From: Clostridiales bacterium
Lineage (GTDB): Bacteria > Bacillota > Clostridia > Oscillospirales > Acutalibacteraceae
Assembly (NCBI GenBank): GCA_021199275.1
Contig: JAJQIJ010000018.1
Coordinates: forward strand, 114,767 to 178,766
Reading direction: 5' to 3'
DNA: 64,000 nt
Numbering within the stretch: position 1 is the first letter of the stretch; each line of letters starts with the position of its first letter. Shown here in pieces: positions 9,674 to 17,361 of this stretch. Below the pieces are notes generated by a model that worked only from the letters and a program-made list of their open reading frames with translations, had not been told where the DNA came from and did not search any database. The position numbers and the translations under genes were made by a program.

Positions 9674-10393
9674 TTAAGCTGAAAAATAGGTGGTGTAAAT
9701 GCTTGCAGCCGCCTCACCGGCAGCCGCTTCGGCAACATAGCCGTAAAAAGTAAGGCTATAGTCTGTGCCGGCGGCATAAGACGCGCTTACATAAACAGTT
9801 TGGTCTTTAATAATGTTTATTGAAAGGTCTTGCCCCGGGTCCGCCGTGGTGGGCTCAACACTGGTGGTGGCGCTTGTTTGTGTAAAGGTTTCCACAGTGC
9901 TGCCGGACGTTACAAGGGCGGGGTTTGTGCCGTCTGTTGAATAAACATAAACTTTGCCGCCGTTTATGCCCGTTGCGCCCGCAACTTCAACCCAGCAGCT
10001 TTCAAGGGTGAAAGTAACGGCGTCTGTTTTATTTTGTTCGCAAACTTCAATGTAAACATAAGAAGTTTCAGTAAGGTCTGTAATATAAAGGCAGGGGTCT
10101 TTCGGAATGTCAACCCCGGGCAGCACTGAATATGTGTTGGCGCTGACCTCTGCCGCCTCTGTATCTAAAAGATAGCTGCCGTCTGACTGCAAATAGGCTT
10201 TGTGTTCATAAAGCTGCACGTCAGCGTCTGTTTTAGTTTCAATGTAAACACTGCCGTTTAACGTGTAATTTTTAATGTATTTTGCAGACAGGCTTTTAAT
10301 GCCAAACGCCGCAGCAACCACAACAGCAGCCGCCAGCACGCAGGCAAGGCACCTGAAAAGAATTTTGTTTTTAGCCTTTTTGGTGTTTTCCAT
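9674..10393 (-). CDS. SipW-type signal peptide surface protein (TasA/camelysin-like)
   Basis: 239-aa protein with a Lys-rich N-terminus (MENTKKAKNKILF), a hydrophobic segment (about 15-33) and the SAKYIKNYTLNGSV segment typical of SipW-processed TasA-family precursors. The rest is predicted beta-rich and acidic (YVYIEV, YVSASYAAGTDYSLTFYGYV) with no enzymatic motif. It starts 12 bases after the stop of the 200-aa gene and is almost certainly co-transcribed with it; GGGGG precedes the ATG. TasA-family proteins form extracellular fibres in bacilli. A fibre or fibre-accessory role here is inferred from the signal and the neighbours. Confidence 0.72.
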   Translation of the reverse strand: MENTKKAKNKILFRCLACVLAAAVVVAAAFGIKSLSAKYIKNYTLNGSVYIETKTDADVQLYEHKAYLQSDGSYLLDTEAAEVSANTYSVLPGVDIPKDPCLYITDLTETSYVYIEVCEQNKTDAVTFTLESCWVEVAGATGINGGKVYVYSTDGTNPALVTSGSTVETFTQTSATTSVEPTTADPGQDLSINIIKDQTVYVSASYAAGTDYSLTFYGYVAEAAAGEAAASIYTTYFSA

Positions 10394-10405
10394 TTTTATG
10401 CCCCC

Positions 10406-11008
10406 TTAGTCTATCTGCACAAATTCAACGCCGGCTTCAAATGTGTAAGTGCCGTCTGAATCTGCGCCGGAATTGTCATAAGTAAAGGTAAGAATGTAAG
10501 TTGCGCTGGCTGCGCTTGCCGCAAACTGGCCCACATCTGAAAATGTAAGGGTGTTGCCGGAATTTGAAACAGTGCCGGTGATTGCCCCCGCTTCATTTTT
10601 AACGCCGCTGGCAGTCGGGTAAAGCGTGGCAGACAGCCCGCCCGCAAACGCCGTGTCTGTTTCATTGGTGACATTGTTGTTTGTAATGTCAACCGTTATG
10701 CTGTAAGACACAGCAACTTCAGACGCGTTTGACACGGTGATTTCATAGTCAGCAGAGCCGCTGGTATTTGTGGTGGTGTCAAGCGCGGTGATTTGCAGCG
10801 CTGTGTCTGCACCCGACTGGGCGTTAACCGAAAATGCGGCAACGCTTGCAGAGTCAGAAACAGCCTGGCCTGACACGGTGAATTTGCCCAGCAGCGAAGA
10901 CTGCACGCAGCAGCTGATTAAAACCAAAACCAACAGCAGCGGTGCGGCAATGCTGAAAATGCGGCTTAAAAGGTTTGAATTTTTCTGTTTTGAGGCGCCG
11001 TTTGACAT
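10406..11008 (-). CDS. TasA/CalY-like secreted protein
   Basis: 200-aa exported protein. A Lys/Arg-containing N-terminus and hydrophobic helix (IAAPLLLVLVLISCC) are followed by LLGKFTVSGQAVSDSASVAAFSV. This is the same arrangement as the FAKYTTSGSASDNAQVAAF stretch of the 229-aa protein at 14005-14694, so the two are paralogues of the SipW-dependent TasA/camelysin type. The remainder is a beta sandwich-like Asn/Thr/Ser-rich domain (YEITVSNASEVAVSYSITVDI). The start at 11008 has GGAGG 8 bases upstream. It sits between the sortase-tail protein and the 239-aa gene in one minus-strand run. Confidence 0.75.
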   Translation of the reverse strand: MSNGASKQKNSNLLSRIFSIAAPLLLVLVLISCCVQSSLLGKFTVSGQAVSDSASVAAFSVNAQSGADTALQITALDTTTNTSGSADYEITVSNASEVAVSYSITVDITNNNVTNETDTAFAGGLSATLYPTASGVKNEAGAITGTVSNSGNTLTFSDVGQFAASAASATYILTFTYDNSGADSDGTYTFEAGVEFVQID

Positions 11009-11069
11009 TGTGTTCCCTCCGTTAAATTGAATTTACTAATCCCCCGCGGGGGCAGCCGAAATGCCGGCG

Positions 11070-13637
11070 TTACGCCTGCTCATCGGACTTTTTGTCTTTC
11101 TTTTTATAAACCAGCAGGAATATTATGCACCCCAGCGACAGGCAGATTAAAGCTGCCCAAACGGCTATCTGGAAATTGTCTGACGTGTCAGGAATGCCGC
11201 CCTGCGAAGCGGCAGAGCTGTCTGTTGACAGCGCCTTGGCCTGCGCCAAAAGCTGTTCATAAGTCATGCCGATTTCGTTTTGCAGCAAATCGTCAAGCGC
11301 TGCCTTTTCGGCGTCTGACAGGCTGTTCCACGCGTCTTCAGACGCAATGATGTCTGCCCAGTTGCCGCTGGTGGCCGCGGTGTAAATGTTGCCGTTGTCG
11401 TCTGTAAGGTTGTCGTTTATGAATTTCTGCGCTGTTTCATATGCCTTTGCTTTTTCAAGCAGCTCTTCATAAGTCATGCCGGTCTGTTCTTTAAGCAGCT
11501 CGTCAAGCGCGGCTTTTTCGCCGTCTGTCAGGTCGCCCCAAGCGTCTTCTGAATCTAAAATGTCTTGGTAATTGTCAGGCGTTACGTCTGTAAACGGGTT
11601 GCCGTCTTCGTCTGTCAGGTTGTCGTCTATGAATTCCTGCGCCTTTTCATATTCCTTGGCCTCTTCAAGCAGTTCTTCATAAGTTTTGCCTATTTCGTCA
11701 AGCAGTTCGTCATTAATGGCGTCTTTTTCGTCTTGCGTTTTATTGTTCCAGTCATCTTCGCCGTCTAAAATGTCTTGGTAATTGTCAGGCGTGGCTTCGG
11801 GGTAAATTTCACCGTCGTCGCCGGTAAGGTGGTCTTCAATAAAGGTGTCGTAAAATTTAGCCGTTATGTTTGAATCTGCCTTTACGGTAAAGGAATATGT
11901 GGCTTTCGCGGAAAGCAGGTTGCCGTTTTCGTCATACCAGCCGGAAAAAGCATAGCCGGTGCCCGCCGTTGCGGTGAGCTTTGCTTTCTTGCCGCTTTCA
12001 TAGGTGCCCGCGCCGCTTACTGTGCCGCGCCCTTCAACCGAAACGGTAATTGTATAAACGGCCGTTTCTTCGCCGCCGCGGCTGTCTATTTCGTCTTTAA
12101 TGGCTTTTGCTTCCTCAAGCAGCTCTTCGTAAGTTTTGCCTATTTCCTCTTCCAGCAGTTCGTCAAGCGCAGCCTTTTCTTCGTCTGTAAGTTCGTTCCA
12201 GTCATCTTCCGAATTTAAAATGTCTTGGTAATTGTCTTCTGTGGCTTCGGGGTAAACTTCGCCGTCTTCGCCGGTAAGGTTGTCGTCTATGAATTCCTGT
12301 GCTTTTTCATATGCCTTTGCTTCCTCAAGCAGCTCTTCGTAAGTTTTGCCTATTTCCTCTTGCAGCTCTTCGTTAACGGCGTCTTTTTCGTCTTGCGTTT
12401 TATTGTTCCAGTCATCTTCGCCGTCTAAAATGTCTTGGTAATTGTCAGGCGTGGCTTCGGGGTAAATTTCACCGTCTTCGCCGGTAAGGTGGTCTTCAAT
12501 AAAGGTGTCGTAAAATTTGACTGTGATTTCAGTGTCGCCCGTTACGGTGAATGAATATGAACTGTCAGCCGAAAGCAAATTGCCTTCGCTGTCATACCAG
12601 CCGGCAAACGCATGGCCGGTGTTCGGCACGGCGGTAAGTTCAGCCACGGCGCCGTAATCATAAGCGCCGGTGCCGGTTACTGTGCCGAAGCCCACAGTCT
12701 GTGTGGTGACTGTGTAAGAAACCGGTGTGAACTTGGCAGTCAGGTCAGTGTCTGCCAAAACGGTAAATGTGTATTCGCTTTCAGTTGTTATAATGGAAGA
12801 GTCAGAGTCATACCACCCGGCGAAAACATAGCCGTCCGCGGGCGTGGCGGTTACTGTGGCGCTGTCTTCATATTGATATGTGCCCGCGCCGGTTACTGTG
12901 CCCTGCCCCTCTGTGGCGGTGGTTACGGTGAATTCCTGGTCAGATTCGGCATAGGTGTAAATTTTAACGGTAAGCGTGAGTTCCTCGCCGCTGGCGGCAA
13001 GGTTGCCAAGCAGGGTGTCCGCGCCGTCGTCTCCGCTTTCAAAAGGCCACTGCCATGACAGGGTGTAGCCCATGTAATGCGCGGCATATAAATAGCCGCT
13101 GTCTTCCACGCTGTTAAGGGCTGAAACATTTTCCCAGCTGTCTGCCGCGCCGGCAAGGTAAGCGCCGTCATAGTCAGTCACCTTAACTTCCACCGGAATG
13201 GTGTAGCCGCTTGTGCTGCCGGTGAAATAGCTTTCCATCCACATTTTATATGAAAGGGTTACGCCGCCTGTGTTGCAGACCTTGAAATTATAATTGCCCG
13301 CGGTGCCCGGCGCCAGCACATTTGTGCCGCCGGCGCTTTCAACGGTGTAGTCACCGGAATCATTGTCATATTTAACGCTGAAAATGTCAACCGCGGTTTC
13401 AGTGGTGTAAACATTGGCGCTGTCTATCGCGTCAAACGAAGCGGCGGATTCAGCGTTTGCCACCGTGCCGGAATCGCTGCCGTCTGCCGCGGCGACAAGC
13501 TCTATTTCGTCAACCCCCTTGGCAAGCGCAAAAGAAACAACCCGCGCCCCCAGAAGTGCAGACGAAGTAATTGCAATTATTAAAAGCACCGCAATTGCTT
13601 TGTATATTTTGTTGTTGAAATGTTTAGCTTTTTGCAT
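11070..13637 (-). CDS. Cell-wall-anchored TasA-domain protein with InlB-type and 66-aa repeats
   Basis: 855-aa surface protein. The N-terminal membrane segment (about 10-32) is followed by a TasA-like domain to about residue 233 (VLAPGTAGNYNFKV, LSWQWPFES, resembling the 229-aa protein). Next come two InlB B-type repeats (about 234-372, FAGWYDS each), two acidic ~66-aa repeats (LTGEDGE.YPEAT.DNYQDIL), a third B-type repeat, and three more 66-aa repeats. The C-terminus is IPDTSDN, a hydrophobic span and KKKDKKSDEQA, the architecture of a sortase substrate with IPDTSD in place of LPXTG/PKTGD. The ATG at 13637 follows GGGGTGG. The likely role is the wall anchor or base for the TasA-like proteins encoded downstream (inference). 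The repeats are also near-identical at DNA level, so copy number may vary. Confidence 0.8.
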   Translation of the reverse strand: MQKAKHFNNKIYKAIAVLLIIAITSSALLGARVVSFALAKGVDEIELVAAADGSDSGTVANAESAASFDAIDSANVYTTETAVDIFSVKYDNDSGDYTVESAGGTNVLAPGTAGNYNFKVCNTGGVTLSYKMWMESYFTGSTSGYTIPVEVKVTDYDGAYLAGAADSWENVSALNSVEDSGYLYAAHYMGYTLSWQWPFESGDDGADTLLGNLAASGEELTLTVKIYTYAESDQEFTVTTATEGQGTVTGAGTYQYEDSATVTATPADGYVFAGWYDSDSSIITTESEYTFTVLADTDLTAKFTPVSYTVTTQTVGFGTVTGTGAYDYGAVAELTAVPNTGHAFAGWYDSEGNLLSADSSYSFTVTGDTEITVKFYDTFIEDHLTGEDGEIYPEATPDNYQDILDGEDDWNNKTQDEKDAVNEELQEEIGKTYEELLEEAKAYEKAQEFIDDNLTGEDGEVYPEATEDNYQDILNSEDDWNELTDEEKAALDELLEEEIGKTYEELLEEAKAIKDEIDSRGGEETAVYTITVSVEGRGTVSGAGTYESGKKAKLTATAGTGYAFSGWYDENGNLLSAKATYSFTVKADSNITAKFYDTFIEDHLTGDDGEIYPEATPDNYQDILDGEDDWNNKTQDEKDAINDELLDEIGKTYEELLEEAKEYEKAQEFIDDNLTDEDGNPFTDVTPDNYQDILDSEDAWGDLTDGEKAALDELLKEQTGMTYEELLEKAKAYETAQKFINDNLTDDNGNIYTAATSGNWADIIASEDAWNSLSDAEKAALDDLLQNEIGMTYEQLLAQAKALSTDSSAASQGGIPDTSDNFQIAVWAALICLSLGCIIFLLVYKKKDKKSDEQA

Positions 13638-13833
13638 TTCGCCACCCCAATTTTCATAATAGTGTAAAGGATAGTTAATAGTTGTTAATTAATATTTTTA
13701 AAGTTTTGCAGAATTTGCCGGTGCGCGCAGCAAAGCCACGCCGCGTGTGGTGTGTTTTGCTTTGCAATGTTGTGCAGGCAGCCCCGGTGCGCAACATTAT
13801 AAAGTAAATGCCTGCTGCTTTGTAACACAAAGG

Positions 13834-13859
13834 CCCGCGTATTAAACGTGGGTTTTTTT
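13834..13859 (+). terminator. Orphan plus-strand terminator
   Basis: CCCGCG / CGTGGG stem (one G-U) with a 7-base loop and a TTTTTTT run. No plus-strand gene lies upstream, which makes it unexplained. Confidence 0.5.
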
Positions 13860-13971
13860 ACCCGATTTGTGCCGCGCTTTGCACAGCGCGCCCCAAATGG
13901 CACTTGGGGCGGCGCCGTTTAAGCTATTTAACCTTTTATCTAAAATTTATGCCTTGTAACCTAATGTTTTA

Positions 13972-14001
13972 AAGCTTAATAATCTGTTATGTATTAAGCT
14001 T
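13972..14001. repeat. 10-bp perfect inverted repeat after the TasA-like gene
   Basis: AAGCTTAATA / TATTAAGCTT separated by 10 bases, ending 3 bases before the stop codon of the minus-strand gene at 14005. It is AT-rich with no T run, so it is more likely a processing or binding site than a terminator. Confidence 0.5.
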
Positions 14002-14004
14002 AAA

Positions 14005-14694
14005 TTAGTCTATCTGGGTTACAGTGGTGTCAAACGAAATTGCGATTGTTGCGGCATTGCCGTTAGCAGCCTGGTCACCAAGATAGGTGTCTTTAACGTC
14101 GTTGTCGGCACTTGTGCTGTAGGGCCATTCCCAGTTAATGGTAAGGTCGTCAGCAGTGCTGAGGTCTGTGTTCGGCGCATACTGAGCTGAAGTTTCAATT
14201 TCTGCTGCAATAGCTGCTGTCAGAACTGCAACGTCAGTGTAGTCAGCACCGTCTATTTTAGTGTCGCCGATAGTGAATATTAACGGGCAATACATGTCGC
14301 CGTTTTCGTCAACCCAGTTTTCAAGAGTTACTTCAACATTTGTAACGGCAACTTCAACAGCAACTTCAGGTGTGCCTGACACGGCAATGCTGGCAGCGTA
14401 GCCGTCAACTTCGCTTGAAGATGTGCCCGGTGCAACAAGGTTTGTGCCTGCGGTTGAAGCTGCAACAACTGTGGTGATGGAAGTTTCTGCAGTTGAGCCT
14501 GTGCTGGGTGCATAGCTTTCAGCAAACAATGTGGCTTCTGAAGTAACTGTAACACCAAACGCTGCAACCTGCGCGTTGTCTGAAGCAGAGCCGCTGGTTG
14601 TGTATTTTGCAAATGTGCCGCTGATGGCGCATGTTGTTACAAGCACTGCAACCAGAAGTAATGACGCAAGTCTCATCATTTTGTTCTTTTTCAT
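14005..14694 (-). CDS. TasA/CalY-family major surface protein with SipW-type signal
   Basis: 229-aa precursor. The start at 14694 is chosen because AAGGAGT lies just upstream and a Lys-rich signal peptide (MKKNKMMRLASLLLVAVLV) follows; a longer in-frame start has no such site. The SGTFAKYTTSGSASDNAQVA stretch is the classic SipW-dependent TasA/camelysin processing region. The mature domain contains WEWPYS followed by DTYLGDQAA, shared with the 855-aa anchor protein (WQWPFES, DTLLGNLAA). In bacilli this family builds amyloid-like or fibrous matrix. Here it is separated by 367 bases from the anchor gene and probably has its own transcript. No sipW gene is in the window, so the peptidase must be encoded elsewhere. 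Confidence 0.82.
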   Translation of the reverse strand: MKKNKMMRLASLLLVAVLVTTCAISGTFAKYTTSGSASDNAQVAAFGVTVTSEATLFAESYAPSTGSTAETSITTVVAASTAGTNLVAPGTSSSEVDGYAASIAVSGTPEVAVEVAVTNVEVTLENWVDENGDMYCPLIFTIGDTKIDGADYTDVAVLTAAIAAEIETSAQYAPNTDLSTADDLTINWEWPYSTSADNDVKDTYLGDQAANGNAATIAISFDTTVTQID

Positions 14695-15153
14695 AAATAA
14701 AAGACTCCTTAAAAATTTTTTGGTTAAGTTTTGCCCCCTTGCAATTATTTCCACCCAGTGCCATTGGCTGAAAGCGCCCAAGGTGGGGCAAGCTTGACTA
14801 TGGTTTAACATGGCAAGTGAAGAAATGGTTAACGTAATGTAAACTAAAGATTAATTTTTACTTTTTTCGGCATTTTTTTACAAAAATTTATGAATGATTG
14901 AATTTTGATGAAATAATGTGGTGTGGAATTCAAAATTTCGCAAAACGGCTTGAAAAACAGAAAAGTTTTAGCCGAAATATTCACCCCCCCCCGGTAAAAT
15001 TAACTGAATTTAAACCGGTTGTTAATTGAAAATTAAATTTTAACTTTTTTGCATTTTTGCCGCTGCGGGCAAAAAAAGGGGGAATTTTTGCCAAAGCCGC
15101 CGGGCAAGCCGGGGGGCGCTAAACGGGGGCGTGCCGCACGCCGGCGGCGGCAC
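14695..15153. other. Gene-free AT-rich region upstream of the TasA-like gene
   Basis: 459 bases without a supportable gene. It contains A/T-rich tracts, a C9 run (14984-14992) and a G/C-rich end near 15090-15150. It must hold the promoter and leader of the TasA-like gene, but no convincing -35/-10 pair was recognised. Confidence 0.4.
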
Positions 15154-15216
15154 ATTAAGCCATAAAAAAAGACAGTAGCAAGACTGTCTTTTTTATGGTG
15201 GAGCCGGCGGTAATCG
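15154..15216. repeat. Upstream copy of duplicated tmRNA 3' end plus terminator
   Basis: 63-bp direct copy of 15301-15362. It contains the last 21 bases of tmRNA (T-loop half, acceptor strand and CCA) and a hairpin terminator with changed stem bases (GACAGT instead of GGCAGCC). The 5' part of tmRNA is absent, so it cannot form an RNA by itself. Confidence 0.85.
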
Positions 15217-15300
15217 CTCGGCTCGCTTCTGCGCTCGCCGACACGCCGCGCCTAAAAACAGCCCACCGGGCTGTTTTCTTAACGGCTGTTTCGATTACCT

Positions 15301-15362
15301 ATTAAGCCACAAAAAAGGCAGCCAAAAGGCTGCCTTTTTTATGGTGGAGCCGGCGGTAATCG
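15301..15362. repeat. Native copy of tmRNA 3' end plus terminator
   Basis: This copy is continuous with the complete tmRNA. The two copies are 147 bp apart, and the spacer between them is bracketed by GGTAATCG (15209-15216) and CGATTACC (15292-15299). Confidence 0.85.
15307..15340 (-). terminator. tmRNA terminator
   Basis: GGCAGCC / GGCTGCC stem flanked by A6 and T6, directly after the CCA end of tmRNA on the minus strand. Confidence 0.8.
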
Positions 15363-15689
15363 AAACCGCGTCCCGAAATGCTTTCTCAAAGCTTTCTACA
15401 TATTTAGTTTGCCGCTTAAATTCCCGCGCCGGGTTCGGGGCAAACCGCGTTGCCGGGCGGTAGGCTTTAAGTCATGACGCAGGCTAAGCCGAGCCTGTGT
15501 TCACGTTGGCCACTGCACGACGCCCTGTCCCGCGCCGTGGCAAACGCGGGCAAGACGAAAGCTGCCTTACGCAGCTAAAGCTACTGAATTTCTATTGTCA
15601 GTTAATTTTAAGCGCCGCAGTTTTAAGAGTTGCGGCGGCTCTATATGCTTACTGAGAGTCGGCACCCCGGTCGAAATCCTTTCGGCCCC
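15342..15689 (-). ncRNA. ssrA: tmRNA (trans-translation RNA)
   Basis: 348-nt RNA that rescues stalled ribosomes together with SmpB, whose gene lies 34 bases upstream. The 5' end GGGGCCG pairs with CGGCTCC before A-CCA to form a 7-bp acceptor stem (one G-U). The T arm is GCGGT-TTCGATT-ACCGC. The tag reading frame ends VALAA-stop, and the readable tag is (KL)TDNRNSVALAA; the exact resume codon is uncertain. An intrinsic terminator follows immediately. All these features are read directly from the sequence. Confidence 0.95.
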
Positions 15690-15722
15690 ATGTGGGCGGG
15701 GTGTATATATTGTATATATTTA

Positions 15723-16184
15723 TTAACGGCTGTGTTCTTTAAACGCGCGTTCAATGTCGCGCCGGGCGGTTTCGCGGGCTGCCACGGCGCGCTTGTCATA
15801 AAGCTTTTTGCCGCGGCAAAGCGCTATTTTAAGCTTTGCCCTGCCGTTTTTAATATAAAGTTCCAGCGGAATTATGCTGAGCCCCTGCTTTGCGCTTTCC
15901 TGCGCCAAATTAATGATTTCACGCCGGTGCAGCAGCAGGCGCTTTTTTCGCAAAGGGTCGCGGTTGAAAATGTTGCCGTGGTCATATGGCGAAATATGCA
16001 TGCCTATTACAAACATTTCGCCCCCTTCCGGCGAACAAAAAGAGTCTTTCAAATTAACCCTGCCCGCGCGGATTGACTTTATTTCAGTGCCGTAAAGTTC
16101 AATGCCGGCTTCATAAGTGTCAAGCACAAAATAGTCATGCAGGGCTTTTTTGTTTTTTGCTATTGTTATTTCCCCGTTTTGCAT
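15723..16184 (-). CDS. smpB: SsrA-binding protein SmpB
   Basis: 153-aa cytoplasmic partner of tmRNA that delivers it to stalled ribosomes. The start at 16184 (MQNGEITIAKNKKALHDYFV) follows a G6 stretch and matches the family's usual length. The hallmark GIELYGTEIKSIRAGRVNLKDSF and the basic C-terminal tail (KKLYDKRAVAARETARRDIERAFKEHSR begins near residue 125) are present. Its gene ends 34 bases before tmRNA begins in the same direction, so the two parts of the trans-translation system are adjacent. Confidence 0.96.
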   Translation of the reverse strand: MQNGEITIAKNKKALHDYFVLDTYEAGIELYGTEIKSIRAGRVNLKDSFCSPEGGEMFVIGMHISPYDHGNIFNRDPLRKKRLLLHRREIINLAQESAKQGLSIIPLELYIKNGRAKLKIALCRGKKLYDKRAVAARETARRDIERAFKEHSR

Positions 16185-16257
16185 AAATAACAGCCCCCCA
16201 TTAAAAATATTTTTGCGCTGCCCTTTTTCCGGCTGAGCCAAAGCGCCGGAAAAGCGG

Positions 16258-16857
16258 TTAAATAATGCTGCGCCCCTCTATTGCGCGGGTGAGCGTGACT
16301 TCGTCTGCATATTCAAGGTCAGCCCCAACGGGCACGCCGTATGCAAGGCGAGACACCACTATGCCCATGGGCTTTAACAGGCGGCTGATGTACATGGCCG
16401 TGGCTTCGCCTTCCACCGTGGGGTTGGTGGCCATTATAACCTCTTCCACAGCGCCGTCTGCCAGGCGGGCAATAAGTTCTTTAATCTTGATTTGGTCAGG
16501 CCCTATATTGTCCATTGGTGAAATGGCGCCGTGCAGCACATGGTAAAGCCCGTTATATTCGTGCGTGCGTTCAATGGCTGCAACGTCACGCGGGTCTTCC
16601 ACCACGCAGATTATGCTTTTGTTTCTGGCGGTGCTTTTGCAAATTGGGCAAAGCTCGTCTTCCGCCAAGTCACAGCATATTTTGCACTGCTTTATTTTTG
16701 TGTGCGCCTGAATGATTGCCCCCGCAAAGTCGCGGGCTTCATTTTCAGTCAGCCCCAGCACATAAAACGCCATGCGCTGCGCTGTTTTATGGCCTATGCC
16801 CTGAATGCGTTCAAACTGGTCTATTAAATTTTGCAAGGCAGCTAAATTATGAGCCAT
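16258..16857 (-). CDS. recR: Recombination mediator protein RecR
   Basis: 199-aa DNA-repair protein acting with RecO/RecF to load RecA at gaps. Visible parts in order are an N-terminal helix-hairpin-helix (RIQGIGHKTAQRMAF, 18-32), a four-Cys zinc site (CKICC...CPIC, about 57-72), and a Toprim domain starting at IICVVEDPRDVAAIE with MATNPTVEGEATA. Length and order fit the family. It lies downstream of dnaX and ebfC in the arrangement common in Firmicutes. Confidence 0.97.
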   Translation of the reverse strand: MAHNLAALQNLIDQFERIQGIGHKTAQRMAFYVLGLTENEARDFAGAIIQAHTKIKQCKICCDLAEDELCPICKSTARNKSIICVVEDPRDVAAIERTHEYNGLYHVLHGAISPMDNIGPDQIKIKELIARLADGAVEEVIMATNPTVEGEATAMYISRLLKPMGIVVSRLAYGVPVGADLEYADEVTLTRAIEGRSII

Positions 16858-16944
16858 GTTTTCACCGAATTATATAAATAGTAATAACTTAGTTTTTTGG
16901 GAATGCCCCCGGCTGCAAACGGCAGCGCCAAAAAGCCGCCCGGC

Positions 16945-17289
16945 TTACAGCCCCGGTATGTTCAGCCCGCCCGTTACGGCTTCAAGTTCCCGTTTAGATT
17001 CCTCTTCTATCTGGCGGGAAGCTTCGTTTAAAGCTGCAACCAGCATGTCTTCCAGCATTTCAACATCTTCAGGGTCAACAACTTCGGGGTTAATGCCCAC
17101 GGCAACAACTTCATGGCTGCCTTTCATGGTGACTTCAACCATGCCGCCGCCGGAAGAAACCACATATTCCTTTTCTTCCAGTTCAGCCTTGCGCTTTTCA
17201 ATGTTTTCCTGCATTTTCTGCGCCTGCTTTAGCATGTTTTGCATGTTTTGCGGGCCGCCGCCCATGCCCTGGGGAAGTCTTGCTTTCAT
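16945..17289 (-). CDS. ebfC: YbaB/EbfC nucleoid-associated protein
   Basis: 114-aa DNA-binding protein, normally a dimer. The first 30 residues are Gly/Gln/Met-rich (MGGGPQNMQNMLKQAQKMQ), followed by the family core with GMVEVTMKGSHEVVAVGINPEVV and EDVEMLEDMLVAALNEA. It sits between dnaX and recR with short gaps in one transcription direction, the usual arrangement. GAAAGGA precedes the ATG. Confidence 0.95.
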   Translation of the reverse strand: MKARLPQGMGGGPQNMQNMLKQAQKMQENIEKRKAELEEKEYVVSSGGGMVEVTMKGSHEVVAVGINPEVVDPEDVEMLEDMLVAALNEASRQIEEESKRELEAVTGGLNIPGL

Positions 17290-17361
17290 AATATAAGTCC
17301 TTTCTGCCGCTGTTAACGGCGCAACCCCGGCGCGAAATGCGCCGGCGCCGCATTAAGCCGG

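Larger units (their letters stand above)
13638..14004. other. Gene-free stretch with plus-strand hairpins and terminator
   Basis: This 367-base gap between two minus-strand genes holds stem GTTGTGC / GCGCAAC (about 13768-13796) and CCCGCG / CGTGGG followed by seven T on the plus strand (13834-13859). No ORF or convincing promoter was found. Either an antisense-direction small RNA or a structured 5' leader of the 855-aa gene is possible. Confidence 0.4.

Noticed and set aside
11640..12500. Regularly spaced near-identical DNA repeats suggesting an array
   Set aside because: They are in frame with a protein of repeated 66-residue units; spacing and content are those of coding sequence, not CRISPR.
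12612..13058. 148-codon open frame on the plus strand within the anchor gene
   Set aside because: It is antisense to a well-supported gene with biased composition; no ribosome site or recognisable protein.
15193..15216. Possible extra tRNA (CCA end and T-loop-like sequence)
   Set aside because: Only the 3' strand exists; it is a copy of the tmRNA end and lacks a pairing 5' acceptor strand.
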